A stretch of DNA of 64,000 bases from Nevskia sp. Lineage in GTDB: Bacteria; Pseudomonadota; Gammaproteobacteria; Nevskiales; Nevskiaceae. The translations under genes and the position numbers were made by a program. The DNA lies in assembly GCA_031291075.1 (NCBI GenBank), contig JARLJS010000293.1, forward strand, positions 1 to 64,000, read 5' to 3'. The notes under the pieces are model-generated. The model searched no databases. It worked only from the letters and a program-made list of their open reading frames with translations, and was not told where the DNA came from. This document shows positions 1-7,939 of the stretch, in pieces (position 1 is the stretch's first letter; each line of letters begins with the position of its first letter).

Positions 1-116
1 AGGGGTAGGGGAGAGGGGCTTTTGGCCGGACGCAAAGCCCTCTCCCGGCCCTGCGGGCCACCCTCTCCCGCAAGCGGGAGAGGGGAAAGAATGTGTGCAC
101 GTAAAGAGAAAATGCT
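1..116. repeat. GC-rich hairpin repeat, CCTCTCCC-unit type, cut by window edge
   Basis: Arms are built from copies of CCCTCTCCC and its complement, joined by small GC hairpins such as GGCCCTGCGGGCC and CCGCAAGCGG. A left arm of the type AGGGGTAGGGGAGAGGGGC pairs with GCCCTCTCCC around an A/T-containing core. The element ends directly at the stop codon of the leftward gene at 117. The segment CCTCTCCCGCAAGCGGGAG and a degraded TAGAGC/GTGC flank recur in opposite orientation at 33327-33391, so this is a dispersed repeat. The architecture matches the other hairpin repeats in the window although the unit sequence differs. Confidence 0.7.
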
Positions 117-743
117 CTAGTCGAAGTTCCGCCGCCACACCTCCGCCAGCTCCGGCCGGGCGTCCACGCCCAGCGCCACCGCGTACAGCTTGGGGCAGCG
201 CTCGGCGAACCAGGCGCGGCGCGGACGCCAGCGGGTCATCACGCCGATGTACACGTCCAGCAGGGAGAAGCGCTCGCCCAGCAGCCAGGGCGCCGGATCC
301 AGGCTGCGCTCGAGCTGTTGCCAAGCCTCCGCCCGGCGCTGGTCGGTGCTGCGCCGGAGTTGGCGAGCCGAGATCTCGTCCAGTACCCAGCGCTGCGGCT
401 CGTCGCCATAGGTGAAGGTCGGGTACACCGCCGAGACCAGGAAGAACAGCCAGCGCAGGAAGTCCGCCCGCTGGGAATCGCCCAGCGCCGGCGCCAGGCC
501 GGCGTGGGGATGTGCTTCGGCAAGCTGCAGCAGGATCGCCGCGCTTTCCGTCATCACCGTGCCGTTGGCGCGCTGCAGCGTCGGCACCTGGCCGAGCGGG
601 TTCAGTGCGCGCAGGTGGTCGAGGCCCGGTCCGGGCTGGGTGTAATCCACGTACTCCACGTGCAGCGGCACGCCGGCCAGGGCGTAGCCCGCCTCGATCA
701 GCATGGAGCCGGCGCCGCGCGTGGCGAGCAGGGTGTCGGTCAT
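117..743 (-). CDS. Glutathione S-transferase family protein
   Basis: A 208-residue cytosolic GST, the usual length for the family. The N-terminal thioredoxin-fold domain covers about residues 1-80. It has the cis-proline segment GQVPTL (Pro54) and the glutathione-binding Glu66-Ser67 pair in MTESAAI; the all-helical domain follows, with the N-capping motif RFSLLDVYIG. The ATG at 743 is chosen because it begins the conserved fold and has a G-rich Shine-Dalgarno region just upstream; longer reading frames add only low-complexity sequence. It lies just downstream of the WYL regulator gene on the same strand. The substrate cannot be predicted; detoxification or maleylacetoacetate-type roles are both possible. 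Confidence 0.88.
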   Translation of the reverse strand: MTDTLLATRGAGSMLIEAGYALAGVPLHVEYVDYTQPGPGLDHLRALNPLGQVPTLQRANGTVMTESAAILLQLAEAHPHAGLAPALGDSQRADFLRWLFFLVSAVYPTFTYGDEPQRWVLDEISARQLRRSTDQRRAEAWQQLERSLDPAPWLLGERFSLLDVYIGVMTRWRPRRAWFAERCPKLYAVALGVDARPELAEVWRRNFD

Positions 744-784
744 GGTGCCCCCGGGTCGATCCCTGGCCGAGCCTAACTCAGACT

Positions 785-1477
785 TTAATCTTTGTCTTTG
801 CCGCGCATCGCCCGCACGAAATCCTCCAGCCGGCGCCCGGCCTGGTCCGGGTACTGCCGCTCGGATGAGAATGCCCCTGCAATCCGGTCGAGCCGGAAGT
901 TGCGGAAGTCCTGGCGCAGCTCGCACCAGGCGGCGAGCGCCCAGACGTGACCCCAGAAATACAGGCCCAGCGGCCACACGTGGCGGGTGCTGGCCTGGCC
1001 GACGGCGTCCTTGTAGTCGAGCAGCGTCACCACACGGCCGGCGATGACGTGGCGCAGCGTGTCGAGCACGTCGCCGTCCTTGCCGCCGTCCCGGGCGAAG
1101 TTCAGTGCGTACAGGCGGGTGCGCTCCAGTTCGATGCGGCGGTGCTCCGGCAGGGCCGCGGCGATCTTGGCCAGGGCCAGTTCCGAGGCCTGGCGCAGCT
1201 CCGGGCTGCCCCAGCCGCCGATCATGCGCGCCCCGGCCACCAGCGCCTCGATCTCGGCGAACGTGAACATCAGCGGTGGCAGGTCGAACCCGGGCCGCAG
1301 GCGGTAGCCGACGCCGGCCTCGCCTTCCACTGGCACGCCGGTGCGCTCGAGGTCCTGGATGTCGCGGTAGACGGTGCGCGCGGATACGCCGAGCCAGTCG
1401 GAAAGCTGGGCGGCGGTAGTGAGCCGGCGCCCGCGCAAGTACTGGACGATCTGGAACAGCCGGTCAGCACGTCTCAT
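785..1477 (-). CDS. YafY-type HTH/WYL-domain transcriptional regulator
   Basis: A 230-residue regulator. Residues 1-55 form a DeoR/HTH_11-type winged helix (RRADRLFQIVQYLRG, then TTAAQLSDWLGVSARTVYRD). A C-terminal WYL-like sensing domain (about 135-210) contains HVWPLGLYFWGHVWALAAWC and the FRLDRI ending typical of the family. The gene is followed on the same strand by the GST gene (41 bases) and preceded by a small hydrophobic ORF and two VOC genes, so it may control this detoxification cluster. Such regulators commonly govern neighbouring VOC or GST genes; the ligand is unknown. Confidence 0.9.
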   Translation of the reverse strand: MRRADRLFQIVQYLRGRRLTTAAQLSDWLGVSARTVYRDIQDLERTGVPVEGEAGVGYRLRPGFDLPPLMFTFAEIEALVAGARMIGGWGSPELRQASELALAKIAAALPEHRRIELERTRLYALNFARDGGKDGDVLDTLRHVIAGRVVTLLDYKDAVGQASTRHVWPLGLYFWGHVWALAAWCELRQDFRNFRLDRIAGAFSSERQYPDQAGRRLEDFVRAMRGKDKD

Positions 1478-1499
1478 GAGGCCACAAGCATAACGGGCC

Positions 1500-1640
1500 T
1501 CACGCTGGCGCGGTGCGGGTCGCCGTGCGGCTCAGCAGCCCCAGGGCCGGCAACACCAGCAGGGCGATGTCCGGCGCCAGGACCGTGACAGCGACGTAGC
1601 CCAGCCTGGCGCAGAAGCGCAGGGCGTGGATCGGATTCAT
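1500..1640 (-). CDS. Small hydrophobic protein of unknown function
   Basis: A 46-codon reading frame preceded by AAGGAGCTCACC directly before ATG, one of the best ribosome-binding sites in the window. The product has a basic start (MNPIHALRFCARLG) and a single hydrophobic stretch (about residues 14-36, rich in V, L and A), so it is probably a one-span inner-membrane peptide. It sits between the VOC genes and the WYL regulator, all leftward. No family is recognised. The case for expression rests on the Shine-Dalgarno sequence and the membrane-like composition; it could also be a remnant. Confidence 0.5.
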   Translation of the reverse strand: MNPIHALRFCARLGYVAVTVLAPDIALLVLPALGLLSRTATRTAPA

Positions 1641-1744
1641 GGTGAGCTCCTTGAATGTCACGCGGGTTTCCCAGCTGCACAGGGGGCCGGAAAAATCCGG
1701 CCCCCTGCTCTTGGTCGGACGAGGAGTCCGCGTTTCGACAGGCC

Positions 1745-2110
1745 CTAGTTCACCGTCTTCGGATCGAAGTGCGGGTTCTGGATCAGGGACAGCACGTTGC
1801 CGAACGGGTCCAGCACCGAGCCGATCTTGATGCCCTCGCCGACCTCGCGCGCCGGCTCGTTCGGCTTGGCGCCGAGCCGGATCAGCCGCGCCAGCTCCGA
1901 GTCGAGGTCCGGCACACCCCAGTAGGGCTGGGCGCCGAGCGCGCCGGGGCGGCCATCGGGGATCAGCCCCAGCTCGAAGCCGCCGACGCTGAAGCCGACG
2001 TAGTACGGCTGGTCGTAATGGGGCGGGATGCCCAGCACCCGGCTGTACCAGGCCTTGCCCTCGGCCAGCTCCGGCGTCGGGTAGATGGCGGAGCGCAGTC
2101 CCAGGATCAT
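1745..2110 (-). CDS. VOC (glyoxalase/bleomycin-resistance fold) protein
   Basis: A 121-residue single-domain protein of the vicinal oxygen chelate superfamily. It shows the paired beta-alpha-beta-beta-beta layout, including the first-module pattern AEGKAWYSRVLG and the C-terminal strand DPFGNVLSLIQNPHF, whose Gly-Asn turn is typical of glyoxalase-like enzymes. It is separated by 12 bases from the upstream VOC gene on the same strand, indicating co-transcription. The metal ligands cannot be assigned safely and the substrate is unknown; many such proteins bind or isomerise small electrophiles. Confidence 0.85.
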   Translation of the reverse strand: MILGLRSAIYPTPELAEGKAWYSRVLGIPPHYDQPYYVGFSVGGFELGLIPDGRPGALGAQPYWGVPDLDSELARLIRLGAKPNEPAREVGEGIKIGSVLDPFGNVLSLIQNPHFDPKTVN

Positions 2111-2122
2111 GGCGCTCTCCTT

Positions 2123-2512
2123 TTAGTGCAGGGCGTGCAGGCCGACGCGGTTGCCCTCGCTGTCGCGGAACACCGCGAAGCAGCCGATGTCGTCCGGCAG
2201 CTCGGTGCGCGGCACCACGACTTCGCCGCCGGCGGCGCGGACCCGCTCCAGCGCCTGGTCCAGCAGTGGATCGGCGTTGAGGTAGACCACCGTGCCGTCC
2301 TGGCCCGGCTTGAGGAAGCCGCCCTGCGCCAGGCAGCCGGTGGTGCCGCCCTCGTCGCGGCGCGGGAAGATGGCCATGTCGACCGGGCCGCTGCGCTCGC
2401 GGATCAGGGTCGACTGGAACAGGGTTTCGTAGAACTTCACTGCGCGTGGCATGTCGCTGACGGGGATCTCGAACCAGACGGGCAGGTTGCGGCGCTGTTC
2501 TTGGCGGCTCAT
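2123..2512 (-). CDS. VOC family protein
   Basis: A 129-residue VOC protein. It begins with the strand WFEIPVSDMPRAVKFYETLF, a hallmark of the family, and ends in GCFAVFRDSEGNRVGLHAL. The ATG at 2512 follows a purine-rich AAAGAGAGA stretch. It is the first gene of the leftward group 2512 to 117 (VOC, VOC, small membrane peptide, WYL regulator, GST). It resembles the DUF-type 'VOC family protein' often encoded beside YafY regulators. Function beyond small-molecule binding cannot be read from the sequence. Confidence 0.88.
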   Translation of the reverse strand: MSRQEQRRNLPVWFEIPVSDMPRAVKFYETLFQSTLIRERSGPVDMAIFPRRDEGGTTGCLAQGGFLKPGQDGTVVYLNADPLLDQALERVRAAGGEVVVPRTELPDDIGCFAVFRDSEGNRVGLHALH

Positions 2513-2815
2513 GTCGATTCTCTCTTTCGCGTTGATGGATGGCAGGTGCGGATTGCACGCTGCTCATCCTGCGCGAGCGCTGCTGACAGCCTTCTGTCAG
2601 CAGGGTTGGCCGGCGGATCGCGCGCCGGCTTTTCCGACGCCGATTTTTTGTGAACCGCCGCGCATTGCGCGCGCGACGGCGTGTTAGCATTTCCGCGTGC
2701 GGCGGGAGCCCGATGCCACGCTGCAAGCCCAACAGTCAATGACCGAACAGCCGGACCCGCAACAGCTTTCGCCGCGATCGCCCTGCACGTGCCTGCGTGT
2801 CCGCAAGGAGGCGGC
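2513..2815. other. Divergent intergenic region with a perfect hairpin
   Basis: About 300 bases between the leftward VOC group and the rightward ATP-grasp gene, with no convincing gene. The clearest structure is a perfect 10-bp inverted repeat, CTGCTGACAG-CCTT-CTGTCAGCAG, at 2580-2603. No T-run follows on either strand, so it looks more like an operator or mRNA leader hairpin than a terminator. Promoters for both directions presumably lie here, but no -35/-10 pair is convincing. Confidence 0.5.
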
Positions 2816-4294
2816 GTGAGCGGTATCGTGGTGGTCGACCAGGCCGGCGACTGGCCGGTCGACATCCCCGGGGTGGACGTGGTGACGGCCTGGGACTACC
2901 TGACCCAGGATTCGTTCACTCGCCTGCGTGGCGCGCGCGTCTACAACCTGTGCCGCACCTTCAGCTACCAGAGCACCGGCTACTATGTGTCACTGCTGGC
3001 CGGCGCCCGCGGCCACCGCATCCTGCCGGACATCACAACGGTACAGGATCTCAAGCTGGCGGAAAGCCCGTCGGTGCTCAACGATGAGATTGAGGAGCTG
3101 ATCCAGCAGAGCCTGGCCCGCCTCGGCTCGAACGAGTACGTGCTCAACGTGTATTTCGGCGACAGCCCCTACCTCCGCCACGAGCGGCTGGCGCGGGCCC
3201 TGTTCAACCTGTTCCCGGCGCCGCTGATCCAGGCCAGGTTCGTCTGGCGCGGCGACGCCTGGCGCGTGGATACCCTCAACGCGGTGGCCCTGGGCGAAGT
3301 GCCGGCGGCGCACCACGAGTTCCTCTACCAGACCGCACGCGAGTACTTCACGCGGCGGCGCGGGCCGCGCCGCAAGCGTGACTCCACCCGCTACGACCTC
3401 GCCATCCTGGTCAACGAGGACGAGAAGGAGCCGCCGTCCAACGCCCGCGCGCTCAAGCACTTCGAGAAGGCGGCGGAGGATCTCGGCTTCTCGGTCGATT
3501 TCCTCGACAAGTCCGACTACGGCCACGTCGCCGAGTACGACGCCCTGTTCATCCGCGAGACCACCGCGGTCAACCATCATACCTATCGTTTCTCCCGCCG
3601 CGCCGCGCGCGAGGGCCTGGTGGTGGTGGATGACCCCGAGTCGATCCTGCGCTGCGCCAACAAGGTCTACCTGGCGCAGCTGATGGACCGCCACCGCATC
3701 CCGCAGCCCAAGACCCTGCTGGTGCATCGTGCCAACCTGGCCGAGGTGGTGCGGGAGCTGGGTTTCCCGCTGGTGCTGAAGCAGCCGGACTCGCAGTTCT
3801 CCAAGGGCGTGGTCAAGATCGAGACCGAGGCCGACCTCAAGCGCGAGACGCGCGAGTTCCTGGAGCGCTCCGACCTGGTGGTGGCGCAGCACTTCGAGCC
3901 CACCGAGTACGACTGGCGCGTCGGCGTGCTGGATGGCCAGCCGCTCTACGCCTGCCGCTATTTCATGGCGCCGGCCCACTGGCAGGTGGTGAAGCGCGAC
4001 AAGAATGGCGCCAAGCGCGAGGGCGACCACCAGACCCTCGACGTCAAGGACGTGCCCAGGCAGGTTCTCAACGTGGCGGTGCAGGCCGCGCGCGCGATCG
4101 GCAGCGGCCTCTACGGCGTGGACCTCAAGCAGTTCGGCAAGCTGGTCAAGGTGATCGAGGTCAACGACAACCCCAACATCGATTACGGCGTCGAGGACCT
4201 GGTGCTGAAGGAGCAGATCTACCGCCGCATCATGGAATATTTCCTGCGCAAGCTCGAGCAGCAGACGCGCGCGCGGGAGCCGGAGGCGCGCTAA
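2816..4294 (+). CDS. RimK-like ATP-grasp ligase with N-terminal RLAN-type domain
   Basis: A 492-residue protein. The GTG start at 2816 is preceded by AAGGAGG with 4-base spacing; longer frames lack a site. Residues 1 to about 190 resemble the RimK-like ATP-grasp N-terminal domain. The C-terminal half is an ATP-grasp domain: the preATP part has VDDPESILRCANKVYLAQL, the lysine segment has FPLVLKQPDSQFSKGVVK, and the metal-binding end is IEVNDNPNID. Such enzymes ligate amino acids, often glutamate, to a peptide or metabolite. Families with this N-terminal domain usually occur with a GNAT acetyltransferase, and one is encoded nearby at 5257. The substrate is not known. Confidence 0.88.
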   Translation: MSGIVVVDQAGDWPVDIPGVDVVTAWDYLTQDSFTRLRGARVYNLCRTFSYQSTGYYVSLLAGARGHRILPDITTVQDLKLAESPSVLNDEIEELIQQSLARLGSNEYVLNVYFGDSPYLRHERLARALFNLFPAPLIQARFVWRGDAWRVDTLNAVALGEVPAAHHEFLYQTAREYFTRRRGPRRKRDSTRYDLAILVNEDEKEPPSNARALKHFEKAAEDLGFSVDFLDKSDYGHVAEYDALFIRETTAVNHHTYRFSRRAAREGLVVVDDPESILRCANKVYLAQLMDRHRIPQPKTLLVHRANLAEVVRELGFPLVLKQPDSQFSKGVVKIETEADLKRETREFLERSDLVVAQHFEPTEYDWRVGVLDGQPLYACRYFMAPAHWQVVKRDKNGAKREGDHQTLDVKDVPRQVLNVAVQAARAIGSGLYGVDLKQFGKLVKVIEVNDNPNIDYGVEDLVLKEQIYRRIMEYFLRKLEQQTRAREPEAR

Positions 4295-4303
4295 GCGGCT
4301 GTC

Positions 4304-5173
4304 TCAGGGCAGATCTTCCGGCGCGGTCGCCGCGCCGCGCGAGTGCCAGAAAGCCCAGCTCACCCCGGCGAAGGCGCTCAGTTCCTCGTTGGCCTTGAAC
4401 AGCGGGCTGCCTTCGTTGCGGGCGCGGGCATGCTCGTCGAGGCGGGTGTAGAAGAACACGCGGAACTGCCGCCCCAGCTTATGGCTGCCGCCCAGTTCCA
4501 GGCGCGAGCCGGCATAGCCGCCGTGGGCGTAGTAGACCGGGCGGTCGGGCCGGGCGTACTGCGGGTCTACTTGGTAGAAGTACTGCTCCAGGCGGGCGCT
4601 GGCGAACTCGGGGCCCAGCGAGGCGTAGCCGTTCCAGCCGCTGCCCAGTACCGAGCGGTCGCGCAGGCCGATGTCGGGCTCGAACACCAGGCCGCGGTAG
4701 GTCATGTGCCAGCTGTCGATGGACTGCACCGACCGTACCGGCAGCTCCACCTGCCAGCGCAACCCCGGCCGCGGCCGGGCGAAGATGTAGCGCAGGTTGG
4801 GGCCGACCTGGAACAGGTAGCCGATGTTGGGCATGCCGGCACGCGGACCGGACTGGTCGGAGTGCGCGGCGAAGGAGGCACCGGCGCTGATGTCGAGCTC
4901 GACGTCGGAGCGCATCTCGGCGTGCAGGCGGGCGCCGTTCTCGTCGGAGCGGAACAGCCTGCCGCGGTAGACGAAATAGGGGAAGGGGATGAAGCGCGGG
5001 CGGTAGCGGTCGGAGGCCGGGTAGTCGGCCTGGGTCCCGGCCGCGCCGGCGATGCCCGCCTCCCATAGCGGCGGGCTGGCGTCGCCGGTCCCGGCGGTAT
5101 CCGCCGCGGCCGTGCCCGGCAGCGCGGCGCAGGCGCACAGGGCGCCGCTTGCGGCTCTGGCGAAGAGTCTCAT
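4304..5173 (-). CDS. MipA/OmpV family outer-membrane protein
   Basis: A 289-residue beta-barrel protein. A signal peptide (MRLFARAASGALCACAALPG, cleavage near TAAAD) is followed by the family's opening LWEAGIAGAAGTQADYPASD and RFIPFPYFVYRG. Alternating amphipathic strands end in FAGVSWAFWHS with a terminal barrel strand near the C-terminus. The ATG at 5173 is chosen because it gives the signal peptide. The family includes the MltA-interacting scaffold MipA and OmpV-like porins; the sequence does not tell which. The gene is convergent with the ATP-grasp gene (9 bases apart) and divergent from the GNAT gene. Confidence 0.87.
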   Translation of the reverse strand: MRLFARAASGALCACAALPGTAAADTAGTGDASPPLWEAGIAGAAGTQADYPASDRYRPRFIPFPYFVYRGRLFRSDENGARLHAEMRSDVELDISAGASFAAHSDQSGPRAGMPNIGYLFQVGPNLRYIFARPRPGLRWQVELPVRSVQSIDSWHMTYRGLVFEPDIGLRDRSVLGSGWNGYASLGPEFASARLEQYFYQVDPQYARPDRPVYYAHGGYAGSRLELGGSHKLGRQFRVFFYTRLDEHARARNEGSPLFKANEELSAFAGVSWAFWHSRGAATAPEDLP

Positions 5174-5256
5174 GGCAGATGCGTCGTAGATGTTGTGGGG
5201 TGCGCGGCGGGCGGCCGTGGCATGATCGGTCTCCATCATAACTTTCCGTGCCGGGC

Positions 5257-5721
5257 ATGAGCGAACAAGGACGCGTGCGGCGTGCGCGCCACCAGGACGA
5301 CGGCGCGATCCTCACCCTGGAGGAGCTGTTCCCCAGCGACCGCATGTCGCTGCGCTCGGTGCGGCGCTTCCTCAAGTCACCCTCGGCTCACACCTGGGTG
5401 GCCGAGCTGGACGGCGCCGTGGTCGGCAACCTGATCCTGCTGCTGCGCAAGAACAGCTGCGTCGCCCGCATCTACTCGGTGGTGGTGGCGCCGCCTGCGC
5501 GCGGCCGCCATTTCGGCGAGCGGCTGGTGCGGGCGGCCGAGACCACTGCGCGACGGCTGGGCCAGCACCAGATCAAGCTGGAGGTGCGCGCCGACAACCA
5601 GGCTGCCCGCGGGCTGTACGCCAAGCTCGGCTTCAGCGAGATGCGGCCGCTGCCGGGGTTTTACGAGGACGGCGCCGACGGCCTGGAGCTGCGCAAGACA
5701 CTGCCGGCCGGCCGGCGCTGA
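5257..5721 (+). CDS. GNAT family N-acetyltransferase (RimI-like)
   Basis: A 154-residue single GNAT domain. The acetyl-CoA loop is seen in YSVVVAPPARGRHFGERLVRAAE (R-x-x-G type), followed by LEVRADNQAARGLYAKLGF, the conserved beta5/alpha4 region of RimI-type enzymes. ATG 5257 is used; an in-frame GTG three codons upstream is possible and neither has a strong ribosome site. RimK-like ligases with an RLAN domain are commonly paired with GNAT proteins, often fused to a C39-type peptidase domain that is absent here. The target, a peptide N-terminus or a small amine, cannot be told. Confidence 0.87.
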   Translation: MSEQGRVRRARHQDDGAILTLEELFPSDRMSLRSVRRFLKSPSAHTWVAELDGAVVGNLILLLRKNSCVARIYSVVVAPPARGRHFGERLVRAAETTARRLGQHQIKLEVRADNQAARGLYAKLGFSEMRPLPGFYEDGADGLELRKTLPAGRR

Positions 5722-5770
5722 CGGCGGCGCCGCGCAGGCGTATGATGCGCCGGCTTTCCAAGATCGCGCC

Positions 5771-6730
5771 GTGACCGCCTTCATCCATCGTTTGCCGGAA
5801 CACGCCATGCTGCTGGTGTTCCTCGCCGTGCTGCTGGAGCAGGCCGGCCTGCCGCTGCCGTCGTTCGGCGTGGTGGTGGCGGCCGGCGCGCTGGTCGCGG
5901 CCGGCATGGTGACCGGCGCATCGGTGCTCGCCGCGGCGGTGGCCGGAGCGCTGCTGGCCAACGTCGCCTGGTACGGCGCGGGACTGCGTTTCGGTCAGCG
6001 CGTGCTGCGCCTGCTGTGTCGCGTCTCGCTGTCGCCCGATACCTGTGTGCGCATGACGCAGTCGATCTTCGAGCGCTGGGGGCTGGCATCGCTGCTGCTG
6101 TCCAAGTTCCTGCCCGGCATCTCGCTGGTGGCGCCGCCTATCGCCGGCGCGGTGCGCATGCCCCTGCTGCGCTTCGTCGCCGCATCCGCGGCCGGCACCT
6201 TGCTTTGGGCGAGCGTCTACCTGACCCTCGGCTACCTGTTCCGCGACCAGATCGACCAGGTGTTCGACTACGGCCGCCGTCACCTGCAGGTCGTGCTGCA
6301 CGTGCTGGCCGCCCTGGTACTGCTGTACGTCGCCTACCGCGCGGTGCAGCGGTGGGTGGTCGCGCAGGGCCGTGGTGTGCCGCGCATCGGCGTGGAGGAA
6401 CTGCTGCGCTTGCTGACGGCGGAGCCGCAGCCGGTGGTGCTGGACCTGCGCTCGCCGCTGCTGCGGGATGCCGAGGGCGGCATTCCAGGGGCGCTCGCGG
6501 CCGAGCTGGACAGGATCGAGCGCTCAGGCATGGAGCTGCCCTACGACCGCGACATCGTCACCTACTGCGCCTGTCCCAATGACGTGTCGGCGGTGCGCGC
6601 CGCGCGCGCCCTGCGCCGCCGTGGCTACGTCAGGGCGATGGCGCTGCGCGGCGGCGCCGAGGCCTGGAGCGCGGTGCGGAGCCGGCAGGCCGGCGTGGCG
6701 CGCCCCGGCCTTACTGATCCGGCAGCGTGA
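5771..6730 (+). CDS. DedA-family membrane protein fused to a rhodanese domain
   Basis: A 319-residue fusion with a GTG start. Residues 1 to about 200 are a DedA/SNARE-associated integral membrane domain: hydrophobic helices flank FGVVVAAGALVAAGMVTG, the FERWGLASLLLSKFLPGIS region and a last helix near 175-195. Residues about 215-300 form a rhodanese domain with the loop TYCACPNDVSA, where Cys266 is the expected sulfur-accepting cysteine and Cys268 is a second thiol. DedA proteins act in lipid carrier flipping and envelope homeostasis; the fusion suggests thiol or sulfur sensing at the cytoplasmic face. The 3' end overlaps minE tail-to-tail by 20 bases. Confidence 0.9.
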   Translation: MTAFIHRLPEHAMLLVFLAVLLEQAGLPLPSFGVVVAAGALVAAGMVTGASVLAAAVAGALLANVAWYGAGLRFGQRVLRLLCRVSLSPDTCVRMTQSIFERWGLASLLLSKFLPGISLVAPPIAGAVRMPLLRFVAASAAGTLLWASVYLTLGYLFRDQIDQVFDYGRRHLQVVLHVLAALVLLYVAYRAVQRWVVAQGRGVPRIGVEELLRLLTAEPQPVVLDLRSPLLRDAEGGIPGALAAELDRIERSGMELPYDRDIVTYCACPNDVSAVRAARALRRRGYVRAMALRGGAEAWSAVRSRQAGVARPGLTDPAA

Positions 6731-6965
6731 TGTTCAGTTCCAACACTTCCAGGCCATCTTCGCGCTGCACCGAGAACTGCACCGCGTCGTCGGGTACCTG
6801 GATGTACTTGCGCACCACGCCCAGCAGCTCCTCGCGCAGCCTGGGCAGGTAGGACGGGCCATTGGCCTGGCCGGAGCGCTGGTAGGCCACCGCCAGCATC
6901 AGCCGCTCCTTGGCGGTCTGGGCGCTGGTCTTTTTCTCGCCGCGGAAGAACTTGAGCCAGTCCAT
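6711..6965 (-). CDS. minE: Cell division topological specificity factor MinE
   Basis: 84 residues, the normal MinE length. The MinD-binding helix is visible in KERLMLAVAYQRS, and the dimerising topological domain ends in LEVLELNITLPD. The start codon overlaps the minD stop by one base (TGATG), showing translational coupling. MinE displaces MinD from the membrane and drives pole-to-pole oscillation, confining MinC inhibition to the poles. Its last bases overlap the convergent DedA-rhodanese gene. Confidence 0.97.
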   Translation of the reverse strand: MDWLKFFRGEKKTSAQTAKERLMLAVAYQRSGQANGPSYLPRLREELLGVVRKYIQVPDDAVQFSVQREDGLEVLELNITLPDQ

Positions 6966-7777
6966 CAGGGCGCTCCGAACAGCTTGCTGAACAGGCTCTT
7001 CTTCTGTTCGGTGATGAAGCGGTGCGGCAGATCCTCGCCCAGGAAGCGGCCGACCAGGTCGCGATAGCCGGCGCCGGCGTCGGTACCTTCCTCGCGGATC
7101 ACCGGCACGCCGCTGTTGGAACAGGTGAGCACGCTCGGCGATTCCGGGATCACGCCGAGCAGCGGGATCGCCAGGATCTCCTTGACGTCGTCCACCGACA
7201 GCATCTCGCCCTTGGACACCCGCGTCGGGTTGTAGCGGGTCAGCACCAGGTGCTCCTTGACCTTGTCCTCGCCGCGCTCGGCGCGCCGCGCCTTGCTGGA
7301 CAGGATGCCCAGCACGCGGTCGGAGTCGCGCACCGAGGAGACTTCCGGGTTGGTCACCACCAGCGCCTCGTCGGCGAAGTACATCGCCATGAAGGCGCCC
7401 TTCTCGATGCCGGCGGGCGAGTCGCAGACGATGTAGTCGAAGTCCTGCGCCAGCTCGTTCAGCACGCGCTCCACCCCCTCCTGGGTCAGGGCGTCCTTGT
7501 CACGGGTCTGGCTGGCCGCCAGGATGTGCAGCTTGTCGAACTGCTTGTCCTTGATCAGCGCCTGCTTCAGCGTGGCCTCGCCGTTGATGACGTTGACGAA
7601 GTCGAACACCACGCGCCGCTCCACGCCCATGATCAGGTCGAGGTTGCGCAGGCCCACGTCGAAGTCGATGACGGCGGTCTTGTGGCCGCGCATGGCGAGC
7701 CCGGTGGCAAACGACGCGCTGGTGGTGGTCTTGCCCACGCCGCCTTTGCCGGAGGTTACTACGATGATCTTAGCCAA
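6965..7777 (-). CDS. minD: Septum-site determining ATPase MinD
   Basis: 270 residues, typical of MinD, if translation starts at the TTG at 7777. That codon follows AAGGAG at a spacing of 6 and begins AKIIVVTSGKGGVGKTT. Deviant Walker A residues are 11-17 (KGGVGKT); switch regions include VIDFDVGLRNLDLIMG and CDSPAGIEKGA. The C-terminal amphipathic membrane-targeting helix is at the end (KKSLFSKLFGAP). It recruits MinC to the membrane and cycles with MinE. The upstream extension of the open frame is only a repeat element and should not be annotated as protein. Confidence 0.96.
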   Translation of the reverse strand: MAKIIVVTSGKGGVGKTTTSASFATGLAMRGHKTAVIDFDVGLRNLDLIMGVERRVVFDFVNVINGEATLKQALIKDKQFDKLHILAASQTRDKDALTQEGVERVLNELAQDFDYIVCDSPAGIEKGAFMAMYFADEALVVTNPEVSSVRDSDRVLGILSSKARRAERGEDKVKEHLVLTRYNPTRVSKGEMLSVDDVKEILAIPLLGVIPESPSVLTCSNSGVPVIREEGTDAGAGYRDLVGRFLGEDLPHRFITEQKKSLFSKLFGAP

Positions 7778-7808
7778 CGGTGCTCCTTGGAAGCTGAACT
7801 GCAAATAA

Positions 7809-7928
7809 GTGAGGTCGGCCCCTGCGGGGCCTGTGAGGTCGCCCTTTCGTGGCTGTGAGGAGTAAGGAACGGCGGCGCTTGTCCCCTTGCGGCGAGCGCA
7901 GCGAGCGACCTCACTCCTCACTCCTCAC
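7809..7928. repeat. Hairpin repeat, GTGAGG-unit type, between minC and minD
   Basis: The left arm holds GTGAGGTCG and CTGTGAGG units separated by short GC hairpins (CCCCTGCGGGG and similar). A central core of the form AAGGAACGGCGGCGCTTGTC follows. The right arm is the complement, ending CGACCTCACTCCTCACTCC-type units. It occupies the minC-minD gap of the leftward operon and ends about 30 bases before the minD start. Similar elements occur at 18115, 24054 and 41051, and a short form at 13774. Confidence 0.85.
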
Positions 7929-7939
7929 GTTTTCAGTGC

